This document shows, piece by piece, positions 53,255 through 61,821 of a DNA stretch of 64,000 bases. Location of the stretch: positions 1 through 64,000 of the forward strand of contig NZ_SOAP01000002.1 of the NCBI RefSeq assembly GCF_004364805.1. The letters run 5' to 3'. The stretch is from Pelagimonas phthalicica (GTDB lineage: Bacteria > Pseudomonadota > Alphaproteobacteria > Rhodobacterales > Rhodobacteraceae). Each line of letters opens with the position of its first letter. The stretch's first letter is position 1. The notes beneath the pieces were generated by a model. It did no database searches. It was not told the DNA's origin and saw nothing but the letters and a program-made list of their open reading frames with translations. The position numbers were made by a program, and so were the translations under genes.

Positions 53255-54300
53255 GATGCCAATTCCGGTTCTGGTTCCAGCCCAAGCTCAAGCATCAGCT
53301 CATATTCGCCGGGCGGGTAGGGGGGCAATTCGCGCAGATGACCATAAAGCCCGGCATAGGTCTGATCCGCCATCAATTGATCACGCTTTTCACGATGCAG
53401 GCGCACGCAGTCCTCATGCAGCGGCCCAATCACCGGATCGGCGCGAAACGCGTCCATGGCCGCATTCAGATCGGGCAGATAGCGCAGGATCGAGCGATCC
53501 TCGTAAGAGCCATCATTGCGCTCTTTCCAATAGGTGTCGTCGAAATTGCGGTTCTCGCGGTTCACATCCCCGCGGTCATTCTTGACCAGATAGCTGTCAA
53601 GCGAACGCAAGGCGTAATGGTTCAGCGTCGCAAAGGCGCGCGCGCCCTGGGAGGGGAATTTGCGGATACGGCGCGGATTGGCGGCGACAAGAAATTTATG
53701 CTGCACCGGACGACCGGCCCCATCTGTCCAGCTGGGGCGTTTCTCCTTGGCCAGCTTGTCTTTGAAAAACGGGCGGTGCGCGCCGTAATATTGCAGCGGA
53801 AAATCCTTGCGCACGAGGGATTTGACCTCAATCGCGGTTTCACCACACCAGAGATCGGGATTGTGGCTGCGGGTGAATTGTTCGATCACTGGGCGATCCT
53901 CGAACCCCTCAACGCCACCATTGGCAAAGAACTGGAAGGTGACCGAAATGGTCTGAGGGTTGCCGCAGGCCTTGATCAGCGCCGGGATGGTGTGATCGCC
54001 GACATGGATATTGAGAAACTCATCCACATCCGCCACCCAGACCCAATCGGCCTGTTTGACCACATCTTGCTTGGCGGCGTTTTTTAGCGCCTCCATCTGG
54101 TAATTGCGCCCTTTGGCCGGGTTGGGCAGATGCACGACCCCCCCCTGTTCTGCCAAAGCATCAAGCAGCACATCGGTGCCATCGGTGCAATCATTGGAAT
54201 AGAATAGAAAATCGGTCACGCCGAGCAGACGGTTAAAGGCGATCCATTCCAACAGGAACGGGCCTTCATTCTTGACGCAAGTGACTGCGGTTATGCGCAT
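53251..54300 (-). CDS. Family 2 glycosyltransferase (PF13704-like), copy 3
   Basis: About 349 residues: ITAVTCVKNEGPFLLEWIAFNRLLG, SNDCTDGTDVLLDALAEQGG, DxD as WVADVDEFLNIH, and the shared TLNHYALRSLDSYLVKNDRG. ATG at 54300 has AAAAGGGGGCG upstream; the longer frame to 54354 is not needed. First gene of the leftward cluster glycosyltransferase, sulfotransferase, fused enzyme, FkbM methyltransferase. No transporter or polymerase for the polymer is in the window. Confidence 0.87.
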   Translation of the reverse strand: MRITAVTCVKNEGPFLLEWIAFNRLLGVTDFLFYSNDCTDGTDVLLDALAEQGGVVHLPNPAKGRNYQMEALKNAAKQDVVKQADWVWVADVDEFLNIHVGDHTIPALIKACGNPQTISVTFQFFANGGVEGFEDRPVIEQFTRSHNPDLWCGETAIEVKSLVRKDFPLQYYGAHRPFFKDKLAKEKRPSWTDGAGRPVQHKFLVAANPRRIRKFPSQGARAFATLNHYALRSLDSYLVKNDRGDVNRENRNFDDTYWKERNDGSYEDRSILRYLPDLNAAMDAFRADPVIGPLHEDCVRLHREKRDQLMADQTYAGLYGHLRELPPYPPGEYELMLELGLEPEPELAS

Positions 54301-54525
54301 GGAACGCCCCCTTTTGCGACGCGCGAGCTGCCGTATGGCGCAAGCATAGCGCATCCTCGCAAATCAGAGGTTACGATCCATCGGCCTGCCACCTGTGCCA
54401 GGCCTGTCCCATTATGCGCGATCAGGCTTTGGGCCCGCGCGTTGCTGTCTGGCATGTCTGCTCTTCCGCCACCTTGCCGGGGTTGTCCCCGTTTTTGTTA
54501 ACCGAATCATCGCATTCCAGAGTCC

Positions 54526-54615
54526 ATGCGTCAAGCGAAGCGCGTGATTTGGCTTGCCATTGCGACTTTGGCGCTATTGACCCTTGGTGCCGCATGGGCA
54601 ATCCCTCGGGGGTGA
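54526..54615 (+). CDS. Possible 29-residue membrane peptide
   Basis: ATG, a basic start (RQAKR), one hydrophobic helix (VIWLAIATLALLTLGAAWA), then stop. It ends 12 bases before the MoxR ATG, and the MoxR ribosome site GGGAGG follows its stop. No strong ribosome site of its own. It could be a real small protein, a leader peptide or chance. Confidence 0.3.
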   Translation: MRQAKRVIWLAIATLALLTLGAAWAIPRG

Positions 54616-54627
54616 GGGAGGATTTTC

Positions 54628-55536
54628 ATGACAATTCCAGCGTCTATCGATGAGGTGCAAAGCCAATTGGCCGACACCGGCTATGTCTGCGGGCGCGCGC
54701 TCGCCACGGTTGTGTTCCTTTCCTTGCGCCTTGGACGGCCCTTGTTCCTTGAGGGCGAGGCCGGGGTGGGCAAGACCGAGATCGCCAAGGCCCTTGCTTT
54801 GATGCTCGGGCGGCGGTTGATCCGGCTGCAATGTTACGAGGGGCTGGATGCCTCTTCGGCGGTTTATGAATGGAACTTTCCCGCGCAAATGATCGCCATT
54901 CGCACTGCCGAGGCGCAGGGCGGCGCGGATCGCACTGCCTTGCAGACCGAATTGTTTTCCAAGGATTTCCTGATCGAACGCCCGTTGCTCGAGGCGATGC
55001 GCCCGGATGAAAACGGCGCGCCGATCCTGTTGATCGACGAGTTGGACCGCACCGATGAACCGTTCGAGGCCTTCCTGCTAGAAGCTTTGTCGGATTTTCA
55101 GGTCACCATCCCCGAGATCGGCACGATCAAGGCCCCCGAGCCGCCGGTTGTGATCCTGACCAGCAACCGCACGCGCGAAGTGCATGACGCGTTGAAACGC
55201 CGCTGCCTCTATCACTGGGTCGATTACCCGGATTTCGAGCGCGAGGTCGAGATCCTCAATGCCCGCGCCCCCGAAGTGGCCGAGGCCCTGTCGCGCCAGA
55301 TAGTCAGCTTTGTCCAGGCCCTGCGCACCGAAGACCTGTTCAAGAAACCCGGCGTCGCCGAAACCATTGATTGGGCGAAATGCCTGCTGGCTCTGGATGT
55401 GATTGACCTGTCCCCCGAGGTGATCAGCGACACGCTGGGCGCGATCCTGAAATACCAGGACGATATCGCCAAGATCCAAGGCTCAGAGGCCAAACGTCTT
55501 CTGGACGAGGCCAGCGCCTCTCTCGAACCGGCCTGA
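54628..55536 (+). CDS. MoxR-type AAA+ ATPase
   Basis: 302-residue AAA+ ATPase: Walker A EGEAGVGKTEIAKAL, Walker B ILLIDELDR, sensor 1 VILTSNRTREVHDALKRR with the arginine finger. MoxR proteins pair with VWA-domain proteins to insert or remove metal cofactors or remodel complexes; the CoxD/CoxE pair of CO dehydrogenase maturation is the nearest pattern. ATG with GGGAGG upstream. The VWA partner follows directly. Confidence 0.92.
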   Translation: MTIPASIDEVQSQLADTGYVCGRALATVVFLSLRLGRPLFLEGEAGVGKTEIAKALALMLGRRLIRLQCYEGLDASSAVYEWNFPAQMIAIRTAEAQGGADRTALQTELFSKDFLIERPLLEAMRPDENGAPILLIDELDRTDEPFEAFLLEALSDFQVTIPEIGTIKAPEPPVVILTSNRTREVHDALKRRCLYHWVDYPDFEREVEILNARAPEVAEALSRQIVSFVQALRTEDLFKKPGVAETIDWAKCLLALDVIDLSPEVISDTLGAILKYQDDIAKIQGSEAKRLLDEASASLEPA

Positions 55537-55537
55537 T

Positions 55538-55590
55538 GCTTCTTCTTGATAAAAATACTCCGGGGGTATGGGGGCAGCGCCCCCATGTTG
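55538..55590 (+). repeat. GC-rich palindromic intergenic repeat, copy E
   Basis: CTTCTTCTTGATAAAAATAC, then TCCGGGGGTAT and TGGGGGCAGCGCCCCCA. Short copy lying between the MoxR and VWA genes of one operon, just as copy A lies inside the sox operon. Confidence 0.7.
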
Positions 55591-55594
55591 GGTG

Positions 55595-56845
55595 ATGGCG
55601 GAATACATCCCTCTTGAATTGCCGGACAACCCACGGCTGGCGCAGAATATCATCCATTTCGCACGCGCGCTGCGCCGGGCGGGCCTGCCTGTGGGCCCCG
55701 GGCGGGTGATTGACGCGATCCGCGCGGTTGAGGCGGCGGGTTTCACCGACCGGATGGATTTCTACTGGGCTCTGCATGCCTGTTTCGTGAACCGCCCCGA
55801 GCATCGGGTGATCTTTGCGCAGATATTTCGCCTCTATTGGCGCGACCCGCGCTACCTTGAACATATGATGTCGATGATGCTGCCCGCCATTCGTGGCGTG
55901 CAGGAGGAAAAGCTCGCCCAATCGGGGGAAAAACGTGCGGCCCAGGCGCTGCTGGGTGATGAAATGCCCGAGGTCCCCGAGGCCGAGCAGGAAGAAGAAG
56001 GGACGCAGGTCGAAGTCGACGCCTCGATGACCATCAGCCATGAGGAACGGCTGAAAACTCTGGATTTCGAACAGATGTCGACCGAAGAGGTGGCGCAGGC
56101 CAAACGCATGTTGGCGCGGCTCACCCTGCCAGTGAAACCTTTTGCCTCGCGTCGTTCAGTTGCGGCCCCGGCGGGCAAGCGCACGGATTACCGCAAGACC
56201 ATGCGCAACGCTTTGCGCCAGGGGGGTGAGTTTCACGACATCGCCCGCGCCAAGCCGCGCCTGCGCTGGCCCAATCTGGTGGTGCTTTGCGATATTTCCG
56301 GCTCGATGAGCCAATATAGCCGCATGGTGCTGCATTTCCTGCATGCGGTGGCCAATGAAAAAGGCGCGGGCTGGGCCAAGGTGCATGCCTTTACCTTTGG
56401 CACGCAATTGACCAATATCACCCGCCATCTGGCGACCCGCGATGTGGATGCGGCGCTGAAAGCGGCCGGGGCCGAGGCGCAGGATTGGGAAGGCGGCACG
56501 AGGATTGGCGACAGCCTGCACGCCTTTAACCGCGACTGGTCGCGCCGGGTGATGGGGCAGGGGGCGGTTGTCCTGCTGATCACCGACGGGTTGGATCGCG
56601 GCGAACCGGCGGCGCTGGCGCATGAAATGCAACGGCTACAGCTTTCCTCGCGCCGGTTGATCTGGCTGAACCCGCTGCTGCGCTGGGATGAATTCGCCCC
56701 CAAAGCCAGCGGCATTCGCACTATGTTGCCCCTTGTGGACAGCTTCCGCGCCGGGCATTCGATCCAATCGCTCGAAGATTTGGCGCTGGCGATCTCACGG
56801 CCTGACGATGCGGGGGAAAAGGCGCGGCTGATGGCGATGTTGTGA
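55595..56845 (+). CDS. VWA domain protein, CoxE-like
   Basis: About 416 residues. N-terminal helical region (RLAQNIIHFARALRRAGLPV near residue 15), an acidic stretch (PEVPEAEQEEEGTQVEVD about 135-150), then a von Willebrand A fold from about residue 230 with the metal-ion site DISGSMS and a later ITDGLDRGE. This is the CoxE pattern, partner of MoxR/CoxD. No CO dehydrogenase genes are in the window, so the client of this pair is unknown. The ATG at 55595 is chosen; the frame is open into the repeat. Confidence 0.9.
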   Translation: MAEYIPLELPDNPRLAQNIIHFARALRRAGLPVGPGRVIDAIRAVEAAGFTDRMDFYWALHACFVNRPEHRVIFAQIFRLYWRDPRYLEHMMSMMLPAIRGVQEEKLAQSGEKRAAQALLGDEMPEVPEAEQEEEGTQVEVDASMTISHEERLKTLDFEQMSTEEVAQAKRMLARLTLPVKPFASRRSVAAPAGKRTDYRKTMRNALRQGGEFHDIARAKPRLRWPNLVVLCDISGSMSQYSRMVLHFLHAVANEKGAGWAKVHAFTFGTQLTNITRHLATRDVDAALKAAGAEAQDWEGGTRIGDSLHAFNRDWSRRVMGQGAVVLLITDGLDRGEPAALAHEMQRLQLSSRRLIWLNPLLRWDEFAPKASGIRTMLPLVDSFRAGHSIQSLEDLALAISRPDDAGEKARLMAML

Positions 56846-56902
56846 GGCGTTGTTAAACGGTCTTGGTCCGAGCCCAAGGCTTGGCAGCGGCCCCCTACCT
56901 GG

Positions 56903-56926
56903 CCTTCCCCCGGACCCGGGGGAAGG
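56903..56926. other. GC-rich hairpin between convergent genes
   Basis: CCTTCCCCCGG-AC-CCGGGGGAAGG, an 11-bp perfect stem in the 233-bp gap between the VWA gene and prfC. No T tract, so a doubtful terminator. The rest of the gap shows no gene. Confidence 0.45.
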
Positions 56927-57078
56927 GAGATGGGCGCAGGCGACCCCGGATCTGTTCGGCGCGATGGGGTGAGCGTGGGACACTCACTGCGTTCGTGGCA
57001 AGGGCCTGACTGAGTGGCTGCAGCTCTCTTGCAAGCAAAAGACTGCTTTGCCACCAACGTAGTTGCGATGGAACGCAC

Positions 57079-58698
57079 CTACGTTAACATTTCCTTCGTC
57101 GCGCTCAGGGTCACATCGGGATAGTCGCGTTCGATCCGGTCGATATCCCATTGCAGGCGGGTCAGATAGACCACGTCGCCGTCATTATCGTAGCTGATAT
57201 GCTGCTTGTTGGCGTTGACGAATTTGTCCACTGCGTCCTGTTCGCCATGCACCCAACGCGCCGAGGTAAATTGCGACGCGTCAAAGCGCACCGGCAACCC
57301 GTATTCCATCTCGATCCGGCTGCCGAGCACTTCGAATTGCAGCGCGCCCACAACCCCGACGATAAAGCCCGAACCGATCATCGGTTTGAAAACCTTGGCC
57401 GCGCCTTCTTCGGCAAATTGCATCAGGGCCTTTTCCAGATGTTTGGCCTTGAGCGGATCCCCCGCGCGCACCCCTTGTAGCAATTCCGGGGCAAAGCTCG
57501 GAATGCCAGTAACCTTGATCGCTTCGCCCTCGGTCAGCGTGTCGCCGATGCGCAGCTGGCCGTGATTGGGGATACCGATGATGTCGCCGGCCCAGGCCTC
57601 TTCGGCCAATTCGCGGTCAGCGGCCAGAAACAGCACCGGGTTGGAGATTGCCATGGGCTTCTTGGTGCGCACATGGGTCAGCTTCATGCCGCGTTTGAAA
57701 TGGCCCGAGGCGAGGCGGACAAAGGCGACGCGGTCGCGGTGCTTTGGGTCCATATTGGCTTGCACCTTGAACACAAACCCGGCGACTTTCTTTTCTTCGG
57801 GGGCCACGGCACGGGGCGAGGCGCTTTGCACCTGGGGCTCCGGGCCATAGGTACCGATGCCGTCCATCAACTCGCGTACACCGAAAGAGTTGATCGCAGA
57901 GCCAAACCAGATCGGGGTCATATGCCCCTCAAGCACGCTTTGCGGATCGAGCTTGGGCAGCAATTCCCGCGCCATCTCCACCTCTTCGCGCAGCTGTTCC
58001 AGCATGGCTTCGGGGATGTGTTTTTCCAGCTCGGGATCGTCGAGACCGTTGATCGAGATGCTTTCGGCCACCACGTTGCGGTCGGCACGGTCCATCAGTT
58101 CCAGACGGTCATTGAGCATGTCATAACAGCCCAGGAAATCTCGGCCCATGCCAATCGGCCAGCTGGCCGGGGTCACGTCAATGGCAAGGTTTTCCTGGAT
58201 CTCGTCGATGATCTCGAAGGTATCCCGCGCCTCGCGGTCCATCTTGTTACAAAAGGTCAGGATCGGCAGATCGCGTAAGCGGCAGACCTCAAACAGCTTG
58301 CGGGTCTGGCTTTCAACCCCTTTCGCGCCGTCAATCACCATGACCGCCGCGTCCACCGCCGTCAGCGTGCGATAGGTGTCTTCGGAAAAGTCAGAGTGAC
58401 CGGGCGTGTCGACCAGGTTAAAGCGGAAGTTCTTGTCACCGCTGGCAAAATCAAAGGACATAGCCGAGGCGGAAACCGAGATGCCCCGATCCTTTTCCAT
58501 CTGCATAAAGTCCGAGCGCGTGCGCCGCGCCTCACCCTTGGCCCGCACTTGCCCCGCCATCTGGATCGCACCGCCATAAAGCAGGAACTTTTCCGTCAGC
58601 GTGGTCTTACCCGCATCCGGGTGGCTGATGATCGCAAAAGTGCGACGCCGCGCAATCTCGGGCGGCAATTCGGGGCGATTTGAAGCGGTATCCAACAT
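57079..58698 (-). CDS. prfC: Peptide chain release factor 3
   Basis: Translational GTPase that recycles RF1/RF2; 539 residues, normal size. G1 SHPDAGKTTLTEKFLLYG, switch region RGISVSASAMSF, G3 DTPGHSDFSEDTYRTL, G4 CNKMDREARD. The ISVSASAMSF form separates RF3 from EF-G. The ATG at 58698 begins a normal N-terminus (LDTASNRPELPPEIARRR). Monocistronic. Confidence 0.96.
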   Translation of the reverse strand: MLDTASNRPELPPEIARRRTFAIISHPDAGKTTLTEKFLLYGGAIQMAGQVRAKGEARRTRSDFMQMEKDRGISVSASAMSFDFASGDKNFRFNLVDTPGHSDFSEDTYRTLTAVDAAVMVIDGAKGVESQTRKLFEVCRLRDLPILTFCNKMDREARDTFEIIDEIQENLAIDVTPASWPIGMGRDFLGCYDMLNDRLELMDRADRNVVAESISINGLDDPELEKHIPEAMLEQLREEVEMARELLPKLDPQSVLEGHMTPIWFGSAINSFGVRELMDGIGTYGPEPQVQSASPRAVAPEEKKVAGFVFKVQANMDPKHRDRVAFVRLASGHFKRGMKLTHVRTKKPMAISNPVLFLAADRELAEEAWAGDIIGIPNHGQLRIGDTLTEGEAIKVTGIPSFAPELLQGVRAGDPLKAKHLEKALMQFAEEGAAKVFKPMIGSGFIVGVVGALQFEVLGSRIEMEYGLPVRFDASQFTSARWVHGEQDAVDKFVNANKQHISYDNDGDVVYLTRLQWDIDRIERDYPDVTLSATKEMLT

Positions 58699-58753
58699 GA
58701 GGCACGGGTTAGCGCGAAACGGGAGCGGGGGCAATGCGGGTTTGGGGTAGTGG

Positions 58754-60202
58754 CTAAACGGGAGGCAACACCGTGAACAGTTCACGCAAAAGGCGAATAA
58801 CGGGATCAAGGTGTTTTACGACGGCTTGCGCCATTTGCTCTGCAGTTTGGCCAGCCAATGTTCCGGCAATTGCGAGGTCACCTGCGTGAAGACGAACCCT
58901 AGCGATTGCTTGTTTCGCACGCCATAGCAATCGAGACCCGAAAGACGCCAATTCAACAGCCTCGCGTTGCACGGCGGCGCGAACACGATTGATCTGTGTC
59001 TCGTCAATCGCCAAAGCCATCATATCATTCAAGGCATCATCATGAGCGCGCAATTCAGCGATAGTCTTGCTGTAGGACTCTGTTGCGGCTTCAGCATCTA
59101 AAATAGCGGACTCCAAGGTGTTGAGGACTTCCGTAACCTCCTCTTTGGTCACTTCCCGTGAGGGTTCAGTGTTTGCTTTTACTTCGACAGATTCTGCTGT
59201 TTGTGGGAAGCATTGACCCAGAAACAACACATGATTTGAGAGGAAATGTTCAAGTTGACGTTTCAGGCGGCTACTGAGCGCCTCGCTAACAAAGGGGTCT
59301 TCGAGGTCGCCCTTTATGCCCACAGTTAGAGACACCAAACGATGGGGGTTTCCCGTGTCTGAACTCTCCAGATGATCTGCATAGCGTATCAGATCGGCTT
59401 TGGTATCCTCGCCAAGTTTGTTTGAAACTGTCTCAGCTATGTCTCGCGCGCTTTGTGCAAGGTCAGAGGCACGTAGCGCGCAGTCAGTTCCTAAAGGGAT
59501 GGCGCGCAGATCTTGCCCTTCCGGTGTGACAGCTTCGACTCCTTCATCAGAGAATTTGAAATCGACGAAACTAGCTTTTACTAGGGGTTGCTGCAGGATG
59601 CCTTCAGCAAGTTCTAATTGGGATAGAAGGTCTGCAGATTCGTTGGTCTCTTCGAATTCTTCATACCAGTGTTCTGGTCGAAACAAATGCTTCGGAATGA
59701 ATGTATTTCGGTCGCCAATCATTTGCTGTAGATGTTGCTGCGAGAGGTTATTCGCTAATCTGAGGTCTGTAGGCTTGGATGTGAGGTCAGAGGCAACTTG
59801 TGAACCTTCGAAATTTGTACCAGAAAAGTATCCTCGAGATAGATCGGATGCGATCAAAATTGAGTTGGTTAAATCAGCTTCCTGTAAATTTGCATTGGAG
59901 AGATTGGCACTTCGCAAGTTAGCTGCTGACAAATTTGCTGCGTAAAGTGTTGACTTATGGAGGTTAGCGTTCACTAGAATTGCACTTCTCAAGCTCGCTT
60001 TGCGCAAATCCGCGTTGCGCATTATTGCACCTGAAAAGTTCGCGCTGTCTAGTTTTGAAGATCGCAGGTTAACTCCTTCTAGTTCTAGTCCGCGAAGATC
60101 TGCTCCTGTTAAATCCGGCACAAAGGTGGTGTCTTTTTCACGCCGGGCGTTCCATGAAATAATCCCTTCTCTAAGCCATTCGATATGTCGTTTGTTTGCC
60201 AT
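58754..60202 (-). CDS. Pentapeptide-repeat protein with helical C-terminus
   Basis: About 482 residues. Residues 1-35 (HIEWLREGIISWNARREKDT) precede a pentapeptide beta-helix from about 35 to 145 (A(D/N)Lxx repeats such as ADLRGLELEGVNLRSSKLDSA kept to the family spacing). A long, mostly alpha-helical region of unknown fold follows (DLAQSARDIAETVSNKLGE, coiled-coil-like TEVLNTLESAILDAEAATES), ending in amphipathic helices. Visibly AT-richer than prfC and the mono-haem gene on either side. ATG at 60202 with GAGGACAAA upstream. Function unknown; such fusions are often effectors or scaffolds, but nothing here proves that. Confidence 0.82.
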   Translation of the reverse strand: MANKRHIEWLREGIISWNARREKDTTFVPDLTGADLRGLELEGVNLRSSKLDSANFSGAIMRNADLRKASLRSAILVNANLHKSTLYAANLSAANLRSANLSNANLQEADLTNSILIASDLSRGYFSGTNFEGSQVASDLTSKPTDLRLANNLSQQHLQQMIGDRNTFIPKHLFRPEHWYEEFEETNESADLLSQLELAEGILQQPLVKASFVDFKFSDEGVEAVTPEGQDLRAIPLGTDCALRASDLAQSARDIAETVSNKLGEDTKADLIRYADHLESSDTGNPHRLVSLTVGIKGDLEDPFVSEALSSRLKRQLEHFLSNHVLFLGQCFPQTAESVEVKANTEPSREVTKEEVTEVLNTLESAILDAEAATESYSKTIAELRAHDDALNDMMALAIDETQINRVRAAVQREAVELASFGSRLLWRAKQAIARVRLHAGDLAIAGTLAGQTAEQMAQAVVKHLDPVIRLLRELFTVLPPV

Positions 60203-60354
60203 TTTGTCCTCGTACCGCTCGAGTACCAAAGGCAACATGGGGGCGGGTTGGCGTCAAGTGGGGGGAGGTTGAAAGAAAAGGTGTATGTGATTTGCGCGAA
60301 TCTCCTTAGGGTCGAAAGTGTACGCTTTATCTCGCCTATTGATTGGAGGATTCC

Positions 60355-61773
60355 ATGCCAAGTTTACGCACAGCCGGATGTCTGACCGGGTTGGGCCTGT
60401 TATGTGCCGCGCCGGTTTTTGCGCAGGAGGGGCGGCCTGATTATCAGCCGATCCCGGAGCGCTTTGGCTATTTCCAGGAGAATGAAAAGCTCTGGGAAAG
60501 CATTGAAGAGGGCGATATGCGCCCCTCGCGCGAACATGCCTGGCGGCTCTTTGCCGGGATCAACCAGCCGCTTTATCCCGAAGACAGAAACTCCTGGCCG
60601 ATCTGGTTCAGCTGGCCGACCTCGGCTCAGGCCTTTGCCAAGGATGGTCAACATAGCGAGCGCGTGGTGTCGATCCGCGTCTCGCCGCAAATCCAGCAGA
60701 TCCGCAAGGCCAAGGAGGGCGGGGCGGATATTCCGGTTAACACCGATGGGCCGAATTACCCTGTGCCGCAAGCGGTCAAAGACATGTATCCCGGCGCGAT
60801 TTCTGACGATGGCTCGGTCAAGGATGGGGCCTTTTTCGTCAATAATGGCGACATCATGATCGCGGCGGAATCCCTGTCACCAGAAGGGTTTGGCCAGATC
60901 CGTGAAGAGGAGCTGTATAAAAAGGACGTGTTGCAGGCGCTGTTTGAGGATGGTCTCAGCATTGATCTGACCGACCGCTATATCTCGACCAAACATATGT
61001 ATTGGCCGGTGAAACGCGACGGGCTGACGGCGCTGCCCTGGTGGGACAACAACTATTCCCCGATGTTCAACGGCTATGTTGGCTATGAGAATTGGGGCAC
61101 GGTGGTTGCCATTGATCCCAGCGCGGATCGGATCGGAGACTGGGTCGATATTGATTACCTCTATGGCATTCAAAACCATGACAAAACCCCAATGGAAACC
61201 CGCCGGGCCACGGCGCAGGTGGTGGGGCTGGACCGCTTTTATCACCATCAGGTGACCGAAGAAGATTGGGGCGTCTTTACCGAAGCTGACAAGGCGATCA
61301 TCTCGCAGGCGAGCTATTGGCTTTATAATGAGCCGTTCGAGCCGGGGGATTATCTGGTCGAGGTGGCCTTGCATATCTTTACCAAAGAGGTGCCGACCTG
61401 GACCTTGCAAAGCTTTTGGTGGTCGGCGCGCCCGGATGAGGGGCCCTATGCCTGGGATCGCCCGGATATGGAGGCTGAGGGGCCATGGCGGCACTACCTG
61501 CTGACCGAAGCCAATGCCTATAAACCCGGCCCCGATGGCGAGCTACCGATCGCGGTGAACCCCTATATCGAAGGGGTGATCCACCCGATCCGCACCAATT
61601 GCCGCAATTGCCATGTGCGCGCCGGGTACACACCCAAGGATGCGCCGGTGAAGACGGGCTATTCCAACCCCAATTGCCCGGACCTGCTGGCGGCTTTGAC
61701 GCCGGATGATGCCTGTTTCAAAGGCGTGACCCGGTCGGATTTTGCCTGGATCATTCCGGATAGGGCGCAGTAA
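60355..61773 (+). CDS. Exported mono-haem cytochrome-like protein of unknown function
   Basis: 472 residues with a Sec signal peptide (RTAGCLTGLGLLCAAPVFA). Contains a single CxxCH near the C-terminus (TNCRNCHVRAGYTP) and a cysteine pair further on (PNCPDLLA, DDACFKG). Long Trp-rich middle region (DRNSWPIWFSWPTSAQAF, LTALPWWDNNYSPMFNGYVG, SFWWSARPD), suggesting an all-periplasmic enzyme rather than a simple electron carrier. ATG preceded by TTGGAGGA. Monocistronic, with a terminator after it. No family named. Confidence 0.75.
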   Translation: MPSLRTAGCLTGLGLLCAAPVFAQEGRPDYQPIPERFGYFQENEKLWESIEEGDMRPSREHAWRLFAGINQPLYPEDRNSWPIWFSWPTSAQAFAKDGQHSERVVSIRVSPQIQQIRKAKEGGADIPVNTDGPNYPVPQAVKDMYPGAISDDGSVKDGAFFVNNGDIMIAAESLSPEGFGQIREEELYKKDVLQALFEDGLSIDLTDRYISTKHMYWPVKRDGLTALPWWDNNYSPMFNGYVGYENWGTVVAIDPSADRIGDWVDIDYLYGIQNHDKTPMETRRATAQVVGLDRFYHHQVTEEDWGVFTEADKAIISQASYWLYNEPFEPGDYLVEVALHIFTKEVPTWTLQSFWWSARPDEGPYAWDRPDMEAEGPWRHYLLTEANAYKPGPDGELPIAVNPYIEGVIHPIRTNCRNCHVRAGYTPKDAPVKTGYSNPNCPDLLAALTPDDACFKGVTRSDFAWIIPDRAQ

Positions 61774-61797
61774 TTGCGAGGTTTGAAAGAAAAGAAA

Positions 61798-61821
61798 GGT
61801 CGCGCTTTGGCGCGGCCTTTA
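61798..61821 (+). terminator. Rho-independent terminator after the mono-haem gene
   Basis: GGTCGCGC-TTTG-GCGCGGCC followed by TTTAT, 25 bases past the stop (one G-T pair in the stem). It overlaps the end of the convergent Hint-domain gene. Confidence 0.7.
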
